64,000 bases of DNA from Schizochytrium sp. TIO01 (GCA_004764695.1 SMSO01000031.1:2155048-2219047); one strand, 5' to 3'; positions 21,547 to 32,449 are shown, counted from the stretch's first letter. Numbers and translations are program-made. The notes: a model not told the origin generated them from the letters alone.

Positions 21547-22012
21547 ACACAAAAATCTGTGTTGGTTTATCGCTCGGAGTGTATGCTTCTATGGATACCC
21601 TTCCCTCACATTATTTAGCTTAGATGCGACGTGGAGAATAAGAGCTGAGAGGTTCAAAAGTTTCAAGAATAGAGATATTGCCCTCCTTGCCTTCGAATGA
21701 AAGGTGGTCCTTAATAGGAAAGTTCCTCCCACATTGCATAAATTGGTTGAACAAAAATTGATCATACCTAGCTATGTTGTCGCAGCATGTGGCATTTGCA
21801 GAACCTCCGTAACATATTTATGAGATAGGTTAGTATGCAACCAACAAAAGGGAGAAGCCGACTATTTGTTTTGGTTCAAATTAGTTACTGGAGAATGAAA
21901 ATAGGGACTTTTACACCATGAGTAATAGACACATAGTACGGCAAGATGCAACTTATTATGAAATTCTAGTGCTGTTTAAAATATTGCAGGACATGCTTAG
22001 TTCCTTATGCAG

Positions 22013-24511
22013 TTACGGGTGGCTGTGTTGTTGCTGCATAAAATGGCTTGCTGTAGTTGACAAAGGAAAGTCATGTTCATCAGGACCGAGCTTGCTAAGC
22101 CGGTACTCTACAGATTTTGAACGCATGAAGCTGTAGCGATTGTCCCATTCAAATAAGACTTCACCTCGTGAGGGTGCAACGAAGAAACCAACATTGGGCC
22201 CATCAGAGTCTCGATGGCGTTCAATCGTTGAGATGATTACCACTCCACTTGTACCCTCGGTTTCGCCATTGTGGCCTGTATCATCAGTGGTGCTAGTTGA
22301 TGCAGAGTCACAGTCCTCGGCTGGGCGGAACATCGCGGAAAACTGTACATCAAATTTAAGACACATCCATTCCCACGCAACCAGCTGGCCTGTCTCGGTG
22401 ATCTGCACGGTGTCACTATGAATGCCGCCTGCGGGCACCGCAACAGTTGCGTACTCCACTTTCTCAGAAGCAGCAGCTACCATTTTCTTAAGAATATTAC
22501 TCTTAAACATAATGTAATGGTAAATCCATGACTTACCTTTTTCTGCCGATTCAACTTGACCAAGCGAATGGCGTGCTGCCAAAAGCTGCCCCCGCTGGTA
22601 CATATTAAGCGCTCGCAAATAGTGAAGCATGAAAACATAACCTGCCTCCCGGCCTACAGGACTGAGGCTGTCTTCGAAAGCCAAGCCTCTATCACACCAA
22701 ACTAAAGCAGGTTCAGCCTGGCCTCGCTCCAAAAGAACCTGTGCAAAGCAAGCACACACGCGAATTAGGTCATCCGGATGAGGCGTACGTTCTGACTCAT
22801 CAGTCTGCAATAGTGAAAGCATTTCTGCAGTGGTTTCTTCTTCCATCCAACGAGTGCAACGCATGCGCCAGATCATGCTCTCAATCAGATCCAGCAACGG
22901 CCAGGGCTGACGTTGAGTTCCAGCGAACGCATCTACCTCATCAGCATGACTACCATCATACTCATTATACACAGCAAATGCCCAGTCGTCTTGATGTCCC
23001 CAATTGTCTTTCTTCATACTGCGATAGTTTTGTACAAGGCAGAGCATTTCCTCTGCATGTGCCGCAGCTGTGGCTGCATCCATTTCGGAGAGAGGGTCGA
23101 AGTCGTCATGATCGCTATTCTCAATATAGTCGCTATCATGCGCGTCGAGGTGATCTTCATCTGTATTTGCGTCCTCATCGCTATCATCAAGCAATCCGTC
23201 CTCTGCGGCCAGATCGATTTCGTCCTGCAAGACTTCTTCGCGGTGCTTGACATGGGCAAAGACGTGGTAACAGAGCGCACTATAAATTGCCATAAAGGGG
23301 ACCATGCTCCTACGGCCCACGCGAACATAGACTTGAAGGCTTTCCTCGAAGCAAGCTGCAGCTTTTGCAAAGTTGAGACGAGTTAGTTCATACACTCCAC
23401 GTTTATAGTTCAAAGCCCACTCTAGCGCTTTGAGTTCGCCCGCAAATGGTGCAGCGCGGTCAATGATATGAGTCGCCAGATCTACATTTTTACGTGTAGC
23501 TTCAAAATCAGCCTCGATACCACTGAAGAAAACTGACATCGGGAACTTCTGCCGGGCCCAAGCAAAGATTAAGTCACAGGTTTCATTGTCATTCTCAGAC
23601 ATAGGCTCGTCGAGAAAACTCTTGGTGTCCACGGTGTAAGCGACCCAAACGAGAGCTGCCCACGGAGCAAAAAGTCCTTCCTCATTCCAGCAATCTTTAA
23701 GCATATCGAGGCCAACGTCGCGGTCGCCTGCAAAGCCACTCAAGAGAGTAGCAGCTTTGAGCATAGATGTTGGCAAGAGGCTCAGTAAGATATTAAAAAT
23801 ACCTAGCGTAAGTAAAGCGCAAGATCTAACAACCTCGCGTTCTTTGCCCTCATAGTTCATTGCCTGGGTCTGCAAAACTTTGATCCATACCCATGACTTG
23901 ATTACGTTGAAGACGCCTGAAACAAAAGATCGCTGCAGACATTGCACAACCCCCCCCACGAGGGTGCAGATGCCCCTGACAACACTCTTTCCAAGCCAAT
24001 CTGAGTCCTCCGCCGCGAGCTGCTCTGCATACCAAAGGCGTTGTAGACATTCATCAAGTTGGTCGTTAGCTAAAGAGGCAACACCCTTAATTACCGAGAC
24101 CAAAGCATACTGGAGAGCAAATGCCCCACGTAAATCACGAGCATTTTTGAATTTCTTTAGCAAAGCCGAGTCACGTTTGTTGCGCATTCCACTAGAAAAG
24201 ACAGACTCTGCGCCACCGAAGTCATTGGTAAAGAGCATCGTGGTACCCATCTGCATCTTAGCCATATCCTCTTTCCACATTCTCACAGCAGAGTCTTCGT
24301 CCTCGCCAATTCCCCGTCCAGAGGAAGCTACTTCACTGGAAGATCCTCCTTCTTTCGCAGACCCATCAACAGAATCTTTCTCATTTTCAAGCAAAAAGTT
24401 GTCTCTATTTCCCGCTTCATCTGATTGTTTTCTATCACTATGATCGTTTCTTCGTGGTGCAGTGGGATCCGCAGCGCCAGCCCGACGCAAGTTCGTCGAT
24501 GCGTTGTCCAT
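22013..24511 (-). CDS. TTC39/Iml2 family tetratricopeptide protein, 832 aa
   Basis: I chose the ATG at 24511 (MDNASTNLRRAG) because the frame upstream to 24526 starts with a GTG. The first ~80 residues are a Ser/Glu/Asp-rich tail. The family core begins near residue 95 (ESVFSSGMRNKRDSALL), with the characteristic DQLDECLQRLWYAEQLA and LSGFAGDRDVGLDMLKDC motifs. Helical TPR-like repeats follow (LNFAKAAACFEESLQVYVRV, LAARHSLGQVE). An acidic insert near residues 440-490 (LDDSDEDANTDEDHLDAHDS) interrupts the repeats. The last ~180 residues form a separate, beta-rich region. Members of this family are poorly characterised; yeast Iml2 is linked to lipid-droplet and mitochondrial inclusion-body handling. 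A scaffold role is inference. Confidence 0.8.
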   Translation of the reverse strand: MDNASTNLRRAGAADPTAPRRNDHSDRKQSDEAGNRDNFLLENEKDSVDGSAKEGGSSSEVASSGRGIGEDEDSAVRMWKEDMAKMQMGTTMLFTNDFGGAESVFSSGMRNKRDSALLKKFKNARDLRGAFALQYALVSVIKGVASLANDQLDECLQRLWYAEQLAAEDSDWLGKSVVRGICTLVGGVVQCLQRSFVSGVFNVIKSWVWIKVLQTQAMNYEGKEREVVRSCALLTLGIFNILLSLLPTSMLKAATLLSGFAGDRDVGLDMLKDCWNEEGLFAPWAALVWVAYTVDTKSFLDEPMSENDNETCDLIFAWARQKFPMSVFFSGIEADFEATRKNVDLATHIIDRAAPFAGELKALEWALNYKRGVYELTRLNFAKAAACFEESLQVYVRVGRRSMVPFMAIYSALCYHVFAHVKHREEVLQDEIDLAAEDGLLDDSDEDANTDEDHLDAHDSDYIENSDHDDFDPLSEMDAATAAAHAEEMLCLVQNYRSMKKDNWGHQDDWAFAVYNEYDGSHADEVDAFAGTQRQPWPLLDLIESMIWRMRCTRWMEEETTAEMLSLLQTDESERTPHPDDLIRVCACFAQVLLERGQAEPALVWCDRGLAFEDSLSPVGREAGYVFMLHYLRALNMYQRGQLLAARHSLGQVESAEKGKSWIYHYIMFKSNILKKMVAAASEKVEYATVAVPAGGIHSDTVQITETGQLVAWEWMCLKFDVQFSAMFRPAEDCDSASTSTTDDTGHNGETEGTSGVVIISTIERHRDSDGPNVGFFVAPSRGEVLFEWDNRYSFMRSKSVEYRLSKLGPDEHDFPLSTTASHFMQQQHSHP

Positions 24512-26161
24512 GCCGGCGATACCCACCTTGGTGATCTGCGTAGAACGAGCGCTGATTAAACAAAGAGGATATGCGCCAGCGTGAGGCTTTCTCTTCAGTC
24601 TTCGCGAGGGCGCCTTGCGATGAAGATAATAGCGACAACCACAACAACAGTTATGACAGTGATGATCAGGATGATCGCAGTTTGCATCAAGAGGGTGAGA
24701 GAATTATAGTGATTTGATCTCTTATGATATACCGTAGACATAATAAATATATCTTAGACTTCAAGGTAGGTACTCGTGCTTTTTTCTCGCCTGCTACTAC
24801 GAATAAAAATCTTAGTTGTCTTGAGGCGGCTTCTGAAGACATGGCATACGGGCGAGAGGTGAAAGGCAGTGGTATCAGTGCTGTTAATTTAGAAAAAAAC
24901 TAGAAAACTTAGGAAAAGTTAATTAGTAGAGAAGCAAACGCAACATTGATTCTTTTGCGAGGCATTACAACAAATAAACATTTTACTAATAAGAAGTAAA
25001 CCGGCGCCCGAAATGAAGCATCAATTACGCACGTAAGACCACGCTCTAAACAACCAAAAGATCGAGAATCAGCTGAGGGGTTGCCAAAGGGAAGAAAAAG
25101 GGAATTCTTTGATTATTACCTACGTTCTTATATGATTCTTTGGGGAAAGAAAAAGAAAATAATGTGAAACAAGAAACAAAAATCAAATTTGTTAATCTTT
25201 TTTTCTTTTTAATATAATTGGTTAATGCAAATTATCTCTTCATAGAGAACACCGGCTGGCAGATTCACAAATAAATGTCCCAAGAGAACAAGTGCACCCG
25301 TGCGTGAGACCTAGACCCTCGTGAGGCACTTGTAAATACAAATAAAGGCGCTGACTGATACCACGTCTCCTCCTATTCTACCACAAACATACTACTTCTC
25401 TTTTCCATTGCCCTGGTAGCTCCTTCTTCTTCGCGCGGTTGTCAAAATGGCCCAGCCAAAGGAAGATTGACAAAGGTCTAGTCACTTGGTATGATGCAGA
25501 CTACCTGCTTCTCCACAAGAACCTGCAAGGCTCCAATACAAATGTAAGGAAACGAGCCAGGATGCCTTTTCCTAACGTTAATTTTAATTTTGCAGGCATA
25601 CATGAGCAGTGTCCCAGACCAAAGAGCAATACCAGACACAAATGTATAGGGATATGTCTAAACAACAAACATGCTACGAATGGAAAGCCTAACACAGGAT
25701 GTCAAATGCGTAGCAATCGCTTGAGTCCATATTGGTTAGATATCATCTCGATGCAATGCCATACTAGCAAAAGTATTTAACCTCCATACCGATGGCGTGT
25801 GTTTGCAGACAAGCCCAATCAAATAAATCAGCTTCATGTCCAATTCAATCTCCAAATCAGTCCGAGACTAGATAGCATGACCCACATGATAAAGGAAATG
25901 TATGAGAAAAGGCAAACCACCCAAAGAAAACAGGGGATAACAGGATGTGAAGAGCATAAAGCAGAAAACACGAGAAGAAAAAGTAACAGTAAGCAACAGC
26001 TACTATCATCAGCAAGGTTGTTGCCCATCCAGTATGCATGTGTGATTGCATAGTACGATGTAAAAGTAAGATGGGCAGTTCACAAAACCAGCAGACAAGC
26101 TTCCAAGAACACGGTCAGAGTCCCAAGCCACATATTTACTCCTGCATGTACGCCTGGTGTT
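24512..26161. other. 1.65-kb intergenic region
   Basis: There is no convincing gene. A pyrimidine-rich leader-like stretch (25370-25435) precedes ATGGCCCAGCCAAAG at about 25447, which meets a stop after seven codons. A 113-codon frame without an ATG start (25439-25780) overlaps it. A first exon of an unrecognised small gene is possible but no splice is evident. 25860-26050 gives only hydrophobic minus-strand readings that look accidental. Confidence 0.35.
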
Positions 26162-27538
26162 TTACTCCTTGGAGAGCTCGTCTGCGCGGTTTTTGGCGCT
26201 AGTAACAGCATTCATGACAGTGGCGCGGAAGTTACCACGCTCAAGCGCCTCGACTCCAGAGATAGTGGTGCCACCCGGGCTGCAGACCTGGTCCTTGAGT
26301 ACGCCCGGATGAAGTCCAGACTCCTCGGCCATCATAGCAGCACCCTTGAGCGTCTGAATGGCAAGCTTGAGCGCAACGTTACGAGGGAGTCCGGCGCGTA
26401 CACCACCATCGGCCATTGCCTCCATCATGAGGAAGACGTACGCAGGGCCGGAACCAGAGAGACCTGTAACAGCGTTGAGGTCCTTCTCGAGGCAGGGAAG
26501 TGCAACACCGACAGAGTTGAGCAGCTCACCAACGAGCACCATATCCTCCTCCGTAGCGTGTGTGCCCTTGACGTACGCAGAGGCAGCGGCACCAACACTG
26601 CATGGAGTGTTGGGCATGACGCGCACAACGCGGGAGTTGGGAGGGAGCGCCTTCTCCATGGTAGCGAGTGTAACTCCGGCAGCCACAGATACCAAAAGCT
26701 TGTCCTCAGTGACGTGGGCGGCAATCTCCTGAAGCACGGTGGGCAGCACGTAGGGCTTGACTGAAAGGAAGATAACGTCACTCTGTGAGACAACGGCAGC
26801 GTTCTCCGTGAAGGCTTGGATGCCAAGCTTAGTCATGCGGTCCACAGTCCCTTGCGATTTGCAGCTTCCACACATGCGGTCATGCACAACAATTTCCTTG
26901 CTAGCAAAACCCACCATGAGTGCTGTGGCCATGCTTCCGCAGCCAATGAAGCCCACGCGGGCGTCGCCAACCTGGAGAACTTTACCGGGCATCTTGATCT
27001 TGCTTGCTTTCACAGACGCCTCCAGAATGTTTGTCTCAACCTCCAGTCGACTTTGTTCTGCCTCGCGAGCTTTGCTCAGCCTCCTCTCAGCGACCTCGAC
27101 GGCTTCGCCCTCTTCTTCTTCGTCTAAGTCCGCTGCAGCTGCCACGCACGCGAAGACCTCCGAGCGGCCTGCAAGTCGCTTCTCAAGCTGCTCCGAGTCT
27201 TCGGCCTCCAGATCAACTTCTTCCAGACCTCTGCGCGTTGAACTCGAGAGTGCTCGCAAGCTTGGTGCTCTTGATAGCCTCGACACAACCTTCGCTGTCG
27301 CTCGTGTCGTACACGTTGGCGTCGCAGAGTTCGGGTTCTGCTGGATGCAGAAAGCGGCAGACCGTAGGCTAGAGGGGCGCCTAGGGAGGCCTACACTGAG
27401 TTGACGGTGGGATGCAGAGCCGCACAAAGCAGATTGCGAGCGACCCAAGGACAACGGAGACGGAAAAGACAAGGAATCGCAGGCCGACACGAAGATATGG
27501 GAGCGCAGCGAACGCAGCCTGGTCGAGGGTAGAGACAT
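26162..27538 (-). CDS. proC: Pyrroline-5-carboxylate reductase with long N-terminal extension
   Basis: The catalytic core starts near residue 183 (MPGKVLQ, at 26992) and is complete: dinucleotide-binding GFIGCGSMATALM, SVKPYVLP, VVRVMPNTP, LSGSGPAYVFLMMEAMADGG and SPGGTTISGVEALERGNFR. The last two are the substrate and NAD(P)H-contact signatures. It reduces P5C to proline. The frame stays open to an ATG at 27538, giving a 182-residue extension. Its first ~60 residues are Ser/Arg/Leu-rich and lack acidic residues, like a mitochondrial presequence. It is followed by an acidic, probably coiled segment (LDEEEEGEAVEVAERRL). The family usually has ~270-300 residues, so the extension is unusual. Internal initiation at 26992 could give a cytosolic form. 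It is divergent from the esterase gene at 28917. Confidence 0.95.
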   Translation of the reverse strand: MSLPSTRLRSLRSHIFVSACDSLSFPSPLSLGRSQSALCGSASHRQLSVGLPRRPSSLRSAAFCIQQNPNSATPTCTTRATAKVVSRLSRAPSLRALSSSTRRGLEEVDLEAEDSEQLEKRLAGRSEVFACVAAAADLDEEEEGEAVEVAERRLSKAREAEQSRLEVETNILEASVKASKIKMPGKVLQVGDARVGFIGCGSMATALMVGFASKEIVVHDRMCGSCKSQGTVDRMTKLGIQAFTENAAVVSQSDVIFLSVKPYVLPTVLQEIAAHVTEDKLLVSVAAGVTLATMEKALPPNSRVVRVMPNTPCSVGAAASAYVKGTHATEEDMVLVGELLNSVGVALPCLEKDLNAVTGLSGSGPAYVFLMMEAMADGGVRAGLPRNVALKLAIQTLKGAAMMAEESGLHPGVLKDQVCSPGGTTISGVEALERGNFRATVMNAVTSAKNRADELSKE

Positions 27539-28916
27539 CGGGAAGAAGCAGCCCAGTGGTTGCGGGCCAACTTGCAGCAATGTAATGCACTGTATGTAAT
27601 GTATTGTAATGTAATGTAATGTAATGCACTGTATTGTAATGAGTGCAAGGCGATGTAATGGAAGGGAGTGGAAGTGAATGGAAGGTAATGGCAGAGGCGA
27701 TGCTTTCTAGCGCTGTAGTACTATGGGAAACAGAGAACTATCTATCGTTGATGGTGGAAGGCAATGGTCGATCATAGAGTTGGGGGAGTTATTATGGAGT
27801 GGTGGCGGATGACAGCTTCAAGTGCAAATAGGCTGCAAGAGAAACCTGTGCAAGAATCAATAACAAGCGTGGACGTGGGAATCATCCTGCATGGTGCAAT
27901 GCGTTTGTAGGAACTAACGAAAATATGGTGAGCATAATGAAAGAAGGAGTAGGATCGAGGTTCACGACAAGTGTGAAAGGCATCTTGATGAAGTCTGAGT
28001 TATAGAATGCGAGAACCGCCTGATTTCATAGAGGTCCAAGTCTCTCTGTGAAACTCTGGACCGATGGCGTTGATCTGCGAGCAGCAGGCGAAAGGGAAGG
28101 ACGATGGTGGCAGATGGGTTCAGACACATCTCATGTTCTTTTACATCAAGGTGCCAAAGTAGGTACAGTGGTGATGTGTGCATAAACCTCTGGCCTCCAA
28201 ACCAAGTTTTTGTGGCCTTTTGAGCTTTATGCGATGATACGTAACGATGACGATTGTGGTTCATGACCAACAACCAATTCTTGGTGGTGTAAACGCACGT
28301 TTGCTCGGCCAGCAGCATAGTGCGAGGATTACAGAGACTGGACTGGGACAAATCTGAACGCATTCGAGAATGGACATTCAAGGTTTGCAGAACGACTGGC
28401 AGTGATTGAAAGGAGCGTTCACAGAGATCTCCAATAAGTCAAAAGTTGGCCCACAAGTCAACTCTGGCGAAGGAAGTATCCTCGTTTACTGGTACCTATC
28501 ATACTATCCGTGATGACGCTAGGTGTGCAATTGGCGATTGAGACAAGTTTCGGAGCTCGGACTGCGAACAAACAAGCTAACTCGTGGACCATTGCGTGGA
28601 ATGTGTGTCCTTTGTGGGCTGAAGCAAGGCAACTTTTGCGGGCCACAGGAAGATTGCTAGCACAAAAATAAGAGAGACGGCTCATTAAGACTCGCTCGCC
28701 CGCGAGTCGGCGTAATAGATCAATGTTGGAAATACAAGACCGGGGATTAGCAGTTGAACATTGGCTGCAATTATTAAACGACTAGTGCGCATTCTGGCAG
28801 GCGTTGGTTAAAAAAAGGAAAGCGATTATTTTTGTGGAGATCTTTGGAATTAGGGTCCTTCTCTTTTGAGCGCCATTAGCGTAACAGAAGCAGTGAGATA
28901 GGAAGAGGAGGACAAC
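27539..28916. repeat. Divergent intergenic region with TGTAATG pentanucleotide repeats
   Basis: GTAAT-type pentanucleotide repeats (TAATG in register) lie at about 27586-27646, just upstream of the reductase ATG, so they are in its leader or promoter. Weaker TGGAAGG-like repeats run to about 27700. The rest (27.7-28.9 kb) contains short frames on the minus strand (75-139 codons) with no family signal; I regard them as accidental. Confidence 0.7.
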
Positions 28917-31163
28917 ATGCATCGCGATGGACGAGCGCGTCGTAAATATATGAAATCGCAAACTATATATTCATTGCTACAGTTTTCGACGCAGGCAACG
29001 CTGCTTGCAGTGCTGCTAGCTATCTCAGTTCTGGGCTCTACGGAGGCACTCCGAACAACAGACTTTGCTGCATCCTTCACGGATAATTTAGTACTGCAAA
29101 GAGCTCCAAGCCGCGCGGTCGTGTATGGCGATCTGCATGAAGATGAAGTTCTCGAGGATCTTTACGTTATTTTGGCAGTGGAAGGTTATCCGCAAATGAA
29201 TGGAGCCAATCCGTCTCGAAACCGAAAAGATGTGCCCCAGACTAGTACTTTCACCAGTGTTGAGCCTGAGGTCATTCAAAACTCTAATGGGCGCACTTGG
29301 AGAGCAACTCTTCCACCTCAGCGACCACAGGGTGGAGGCAACTTCCAACTCACGCTTGTGACATCTACTGCCGGCAACCTAACTTTGCATAACATAACCT
29401 TTGGAGATGTGTGGATATGTGCTGGGCAGTCTAACATGGCACTTGTCCTAAAAAATACCTACTCCAGAGATTTTGTTGCACAAAGCCTGAACGACACGGA
29501 TATTGTCGGCTCTGATGGCGGCAATTTGCGCATGCTTGCTGTTACAGAAATGAACACTTGGACCCGCTGGGCTGCTGAGGAGCCAAATTACATATTACGG
29601 ACAAAGCCTTTGTCCGCGGGCTGGGTCACACTGCAAGGTACGCCTAGAGCACACCTCGAGGAATTCAGCTCTACTTGTATATATTTCGGGATTCGGCTTC
29701 GCAAATACTTGTCTAAGTCAGAATCAATGAAGGATAAAAATGTGCCTATCGGTCTCATCCACACATCAATTGGAGGAACAATGGTCCAATCATGGACACC
29801 AGCTGATAAGCTCGGAGCTTGTCAAGATATCTCGTACCCTGAAGATAAACAAGCGAAACTCTATAATGGTCTCGTTGCGCCGTTCATTAATACGACGATC
29901 AAAGGCCACATTTGGTACCAAGGTGAAAATAATGTCTTCGAAACTGCAGGATCCATTGAACAGAAACGAGGATACGCTTGCGCACTTCAAGTCATGATTA
30001 ACTCATGGCGCGAAACTTGGTCACTGAAACCGGACACGACATCACCTGACCACCCGTTTGGAGTTTTTACTTTAGCAGCTGGTACAGATGAGGGCCATCC
30101 AGAGTATATGGCACCGTTCCGGTATGCTCAAATGTCTGTGGCTGCATTTCTGCCAAATGTTTTTTTAGCCCATGGTCATGATCTAGGGGACCCTTGGACT
30201 GATGCCAAGGCCTGTGTCTCAGCTGGTTGCTGTGCACCAGATCCAAATCAATGGCACAACTTCGTTCCTGCAAATCATTGTATATCTGCTATACCCAAGA
30301 ATTTACCTTCATATTGGCATGAAGACATTGACGGAGCTTGGCTCTATGGTGGATCTGAGGTTTACATGGGTCTAATTCATCCAAGAAATAAACAGCGATT
30401 AGTAGAACGAGCTGTTTTGGCCGGGCTGCATACCGCATATCCAACTCTTCTTAAGCTTCCCGGACAAGTAACTTCGCCAAAGGTGAGCCATTGTCAGTGG
30501 CGACTGGACGCCTCTAATCGTGTCCTAGTGCTTGATCTCGAAAGTCTCGAAGACGATGATGATCTTTTTCTAGAATCTGAAAATGATCGAGTTCTTTCTT
30601 CTGCAAATATTGAGTTCTGCGTTGGTAACCAGACTCTATGTGAATGTAGATCGTGGCGCCTTCGGCAAAAGGATTATAACAAGATATCTGGCGAGCTCCC
30701 AGAGTGGTTCTGTGATGATCACCTACAAATACCTAATCCTCACGACATCACCCTGCCCTCAAGGCCTGCTGCTGAGAGTTGGCAGGTTGATAAATTTCTA
30801 TATTCTTTATCGCTAGAGAGAGAGTATACGTTACCTACACAGATTATATCACAGGAGTTCAATTTAGATCCTCCTACAAAAAGTCTTTGGCATGCCGCAG
30901 AAGACCTTCTAAAGGGAGATCAACACGGTTCGTTCAAGCTACAAGTACCCTTCAGTATCTCTGGGGAGGTGTATGCCGTTCGTGTTGCTTGGAGTTCTGA
31001 TCCATGTTGTGGAAACTCGGCGGCTCGCAGAGGTGGCTTAGTTCCTTGCTTTTTGAATTGTGGCATTTACACCTCGCAGCATCGTCTGCCTTTGGCTCCA
31101 TCATTCGTCTCATGCTCTTCATCTTCTGTTCATAAATTAGATGCCATACTAAATCCATCCTAA
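28917..31163 (+). CDS. Sialate O-acetylesterase-like secreted SGNH esterase, 748 aa
   Basis: The ATG at 28917 starts a basic N terminus followed by a long hydrophobic segment (TLLAVLLAISVLG, residues ~29-42), a signal peptide or signal anchor. The SASA-type core has WICAGQSNM with the nucleophile Ser near residue 171, GLIHTSIGGTMVQSW, IKGHIWYQGENN near 330-340, and GLIHPRNKQRLVERA with the catalytic His near 488. The last matches the eukaryotic esterase pattern. These enzymes remove O-acetyl groups from sialic acids or related carbohydrates. The domain order agrees with animal SIAE, but the protein is ~200 residues longer, with insertions and a Cys-bearing C-terminal beta region. Whether the substrate is sialic acid or another acetylated sugar cannot be told. 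Placement in the secretory pathway is inferred. Confidence 0.85.
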   Translation: MHRDGRARRKYMKSQTIYSLLQFSTQATLLAVLLAISVLGSTEALRTTDFAASFTDNLVLQRAPSRAVVYGDLHEDEVLEDLYVILAVEGYPQMNGANPSRNRKDVPQTSTFTSVEPEVIQNSNGRTWRATLPPQRPQGGGNFQLTLVTSTAGNLTLHNITFGDVWICAGQSNMALVLKNTYSRDFVAQSLNDTDIVGSDGGNLRMLAVTEMNTWTRWAAEEPNYILRTKPLSAGWVTLQGTPRAHLEEFSSTCIYFGIRLRKYLSKSESMKDKNVPIGLIHTSIGGTMVQSWTPADKLGACQDISYPEDKQAKLYNGLVAPFINTTIKGHIWYQGENNVFETAGSIEQKRGYACALQVMINSWRETWSLKPDTTSPDHPFGVFTLAAGTDEGHPEYMAPFRYAQMSVAAFLPNVFLAHGHDLGDPWTDAKACVSAGCCAPDPNQWHNFVPANHCISAIPKNLPSYWHEDIDGAWLYGGSEVYMGLIHPRNKQRLVERAVLAGLHTAYPTLLKLPGQVTSPKVSHCQWRLDASNRVLVLDLESLEDDDDLFLESENDRVLSSANIEFCVGNQTLCECRSWRLRQKDYNKISGELPEWFCDDHLQIPNPHDITLPSRPAAESWQVDKFLYSLSLEREYTLPTQIISQEFNLDPPTKSLWHAAEDLLKGDQHGSFKLQVPFSISGEVYAVRVAWSSDPCCGNSAARRGGLVPCFLNCGIYTSQHRLPLAPSFVSCSSSSVHKLDAILNPS

Positions 31164-31786
31164 ACAATTATTTATATTAATCACCACTGTCATAGCTTGT
31201 TAGATTCGCATGCCTTCTGTTGATTCCAGAAGTTGATGGGTTTCCCACGCCAGTCCCATTTTGATTCACCCAAAAATAAATGTTACTGTTACTTAGGAGC
31301 TTGTGGGAACTCTTTGATTGGTTTAGATGCGGTGCTGGTGGGGTTCCCATCCTGTTTCTTGAAGATCAGTAGCCGAATTATCACTTGGATACGGAGCAAT
31401 TTGTTATTAACATGTATGCCACAAAGAACCTTAAAGGTCAAACTGTACGAACTCAAAGGAGCAGCTCGAGTTTTCAATAGCAAAGCTTCATGCAAAAAGG
31501 GACCTGGCGTAGACCACATCTCTCAACCACTGTGGCGACATACGCTCCGTTACCAAGGCAACAACAAAAAAACTAACAGCGAAGATCGACAGCTTGAAGC
31601 CAACGGGCATCTTAGAACGTACACTCATCAGTTTATTGAATCGGCCTTGCAATCAGCAATGATCAGGACAGAGCGAAACATAGACGCTCTAAACAAATAC
31701 CAGTGCACCCATGCCTAGGATGATGGTATCAATACGCTAAACCTAGGTCCGACCAACCTGAAGCATGCCGTGCGTACTAATAGGTA
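31164..31786. other. Intergenic region with weak 161-codon frame
   Basis: A plus-strand frame at 31233-31718 runs 161 codons but lacks recognisable motifs or conserved composition. I do not call it a gene. Nothing else is seen. Confidence 0.3.
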
Positions 31787-32393
31787 CTATATTTTGAAGA
31801 AGTCTTCTCCCTGAGAAACCCCAAAAGAATTCTCCCTGATCAACCCCGAGTTTCCGACTCCGAATTCCTCCACATCAGCTGACCATTTGCACCATCCATT
31901 TATTAGCTTACTTGCTTTCTTCCTTGCACTCAGGAGATACTGCTGTGCACCTCCAACGAGGTGAAGTGCAAGAGGGTCAAAGAGTATGCTGACATCGTCT
32001 GCGACTTCAACCAAGAACTTGATCAAAAAGTTTCAAGTTGCCGTACCCAGGCACTCCTTCAGCCCAGCAGCCTTGCCTCTCATGAGAGCTCGTCAAAGTA
32101 AGCGAAGAAGCGCCACACACCAACTAGTGCTTGTACCTGCGATGTCGAAGCTTGAGCGTTTGCGATATGGAAGGCGGTATTTCGGAGATCAGTTGTGAAG
32201 CTGAGCTACTAAGGAGGAGAGGAGAAAAAAGAGAGAACCCAGAGAACGGGAGGAAAGTGCTAGCACATGCTAGTGCACTGGTAGCGGTTCTTAGTGCATG
32301 AGTCTGAGGAGGCATTGAATTGGCCTTCAAGATCGTCAGAAGAGACTTCGGCAAGCACGAGATTGTGTCTAATTTGATCGGCCGCATGCATGG
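31787..32393 (-). pseudogene. Probable degraded gene, unrecognised product
   Basis: The minus strand reads as protein-like pieces in order. An ATG near 32393 gives MHAADQIRHNLVLAEVSSDD. A piece near 32200-32130, after a good acceptor (CTCCTCCTTAG), reads LSFTTDLRNTAFHIANAQAS. A third frame reads ALMRGKAAGLKECLG, then a TGA, then FLIKFLVEVADDVSILFDPL, continuing to a stop at 31787 (KLINGWCKWSADVEEFGVG). The TGA interrupts an otherwise open frame. It is either a pseudogene or a multi-exon gene whose introns I could not place. No family is recognised. Confidence 0.3.
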
Positions 32394-32423
32394 AGTCTTT
32401 GCATAATTTTGCCTCTTTGCTAT

Positions 32424-32449
32424 GGCAGGCAGGCAGGCAGGCAGGCAGG
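32424..32449. repeat. (GGCA)n tetranucleotide microsatellite
   Basis: About six perfect GGCA units follow a TATGGCA start. It lies in the intergenic region 32394-33001, which otherwise has only weak frames. Confidence 0.95.

Noticed and set aside
23880-24443. 187-codon plus-strand frame inside the TTC39-like gene
   Set aside because: Antisense shadow of a long conserved coding region.
25439-25780. 113-codon frame downstream of a pyrimidine-rich leader-like stretch
   Set aside because: No ATG start, no recognisable composition, and the nearest ATG (25447) is in another frame that stops after seven codons.
26757-27404. 215-codon plus-strand frame opposite the P5C reductase extension
   Set aside because: Low-complexity Ser/Ala-rich antisense reading; the minus-strand frame is continuous with a recognised enzyme.
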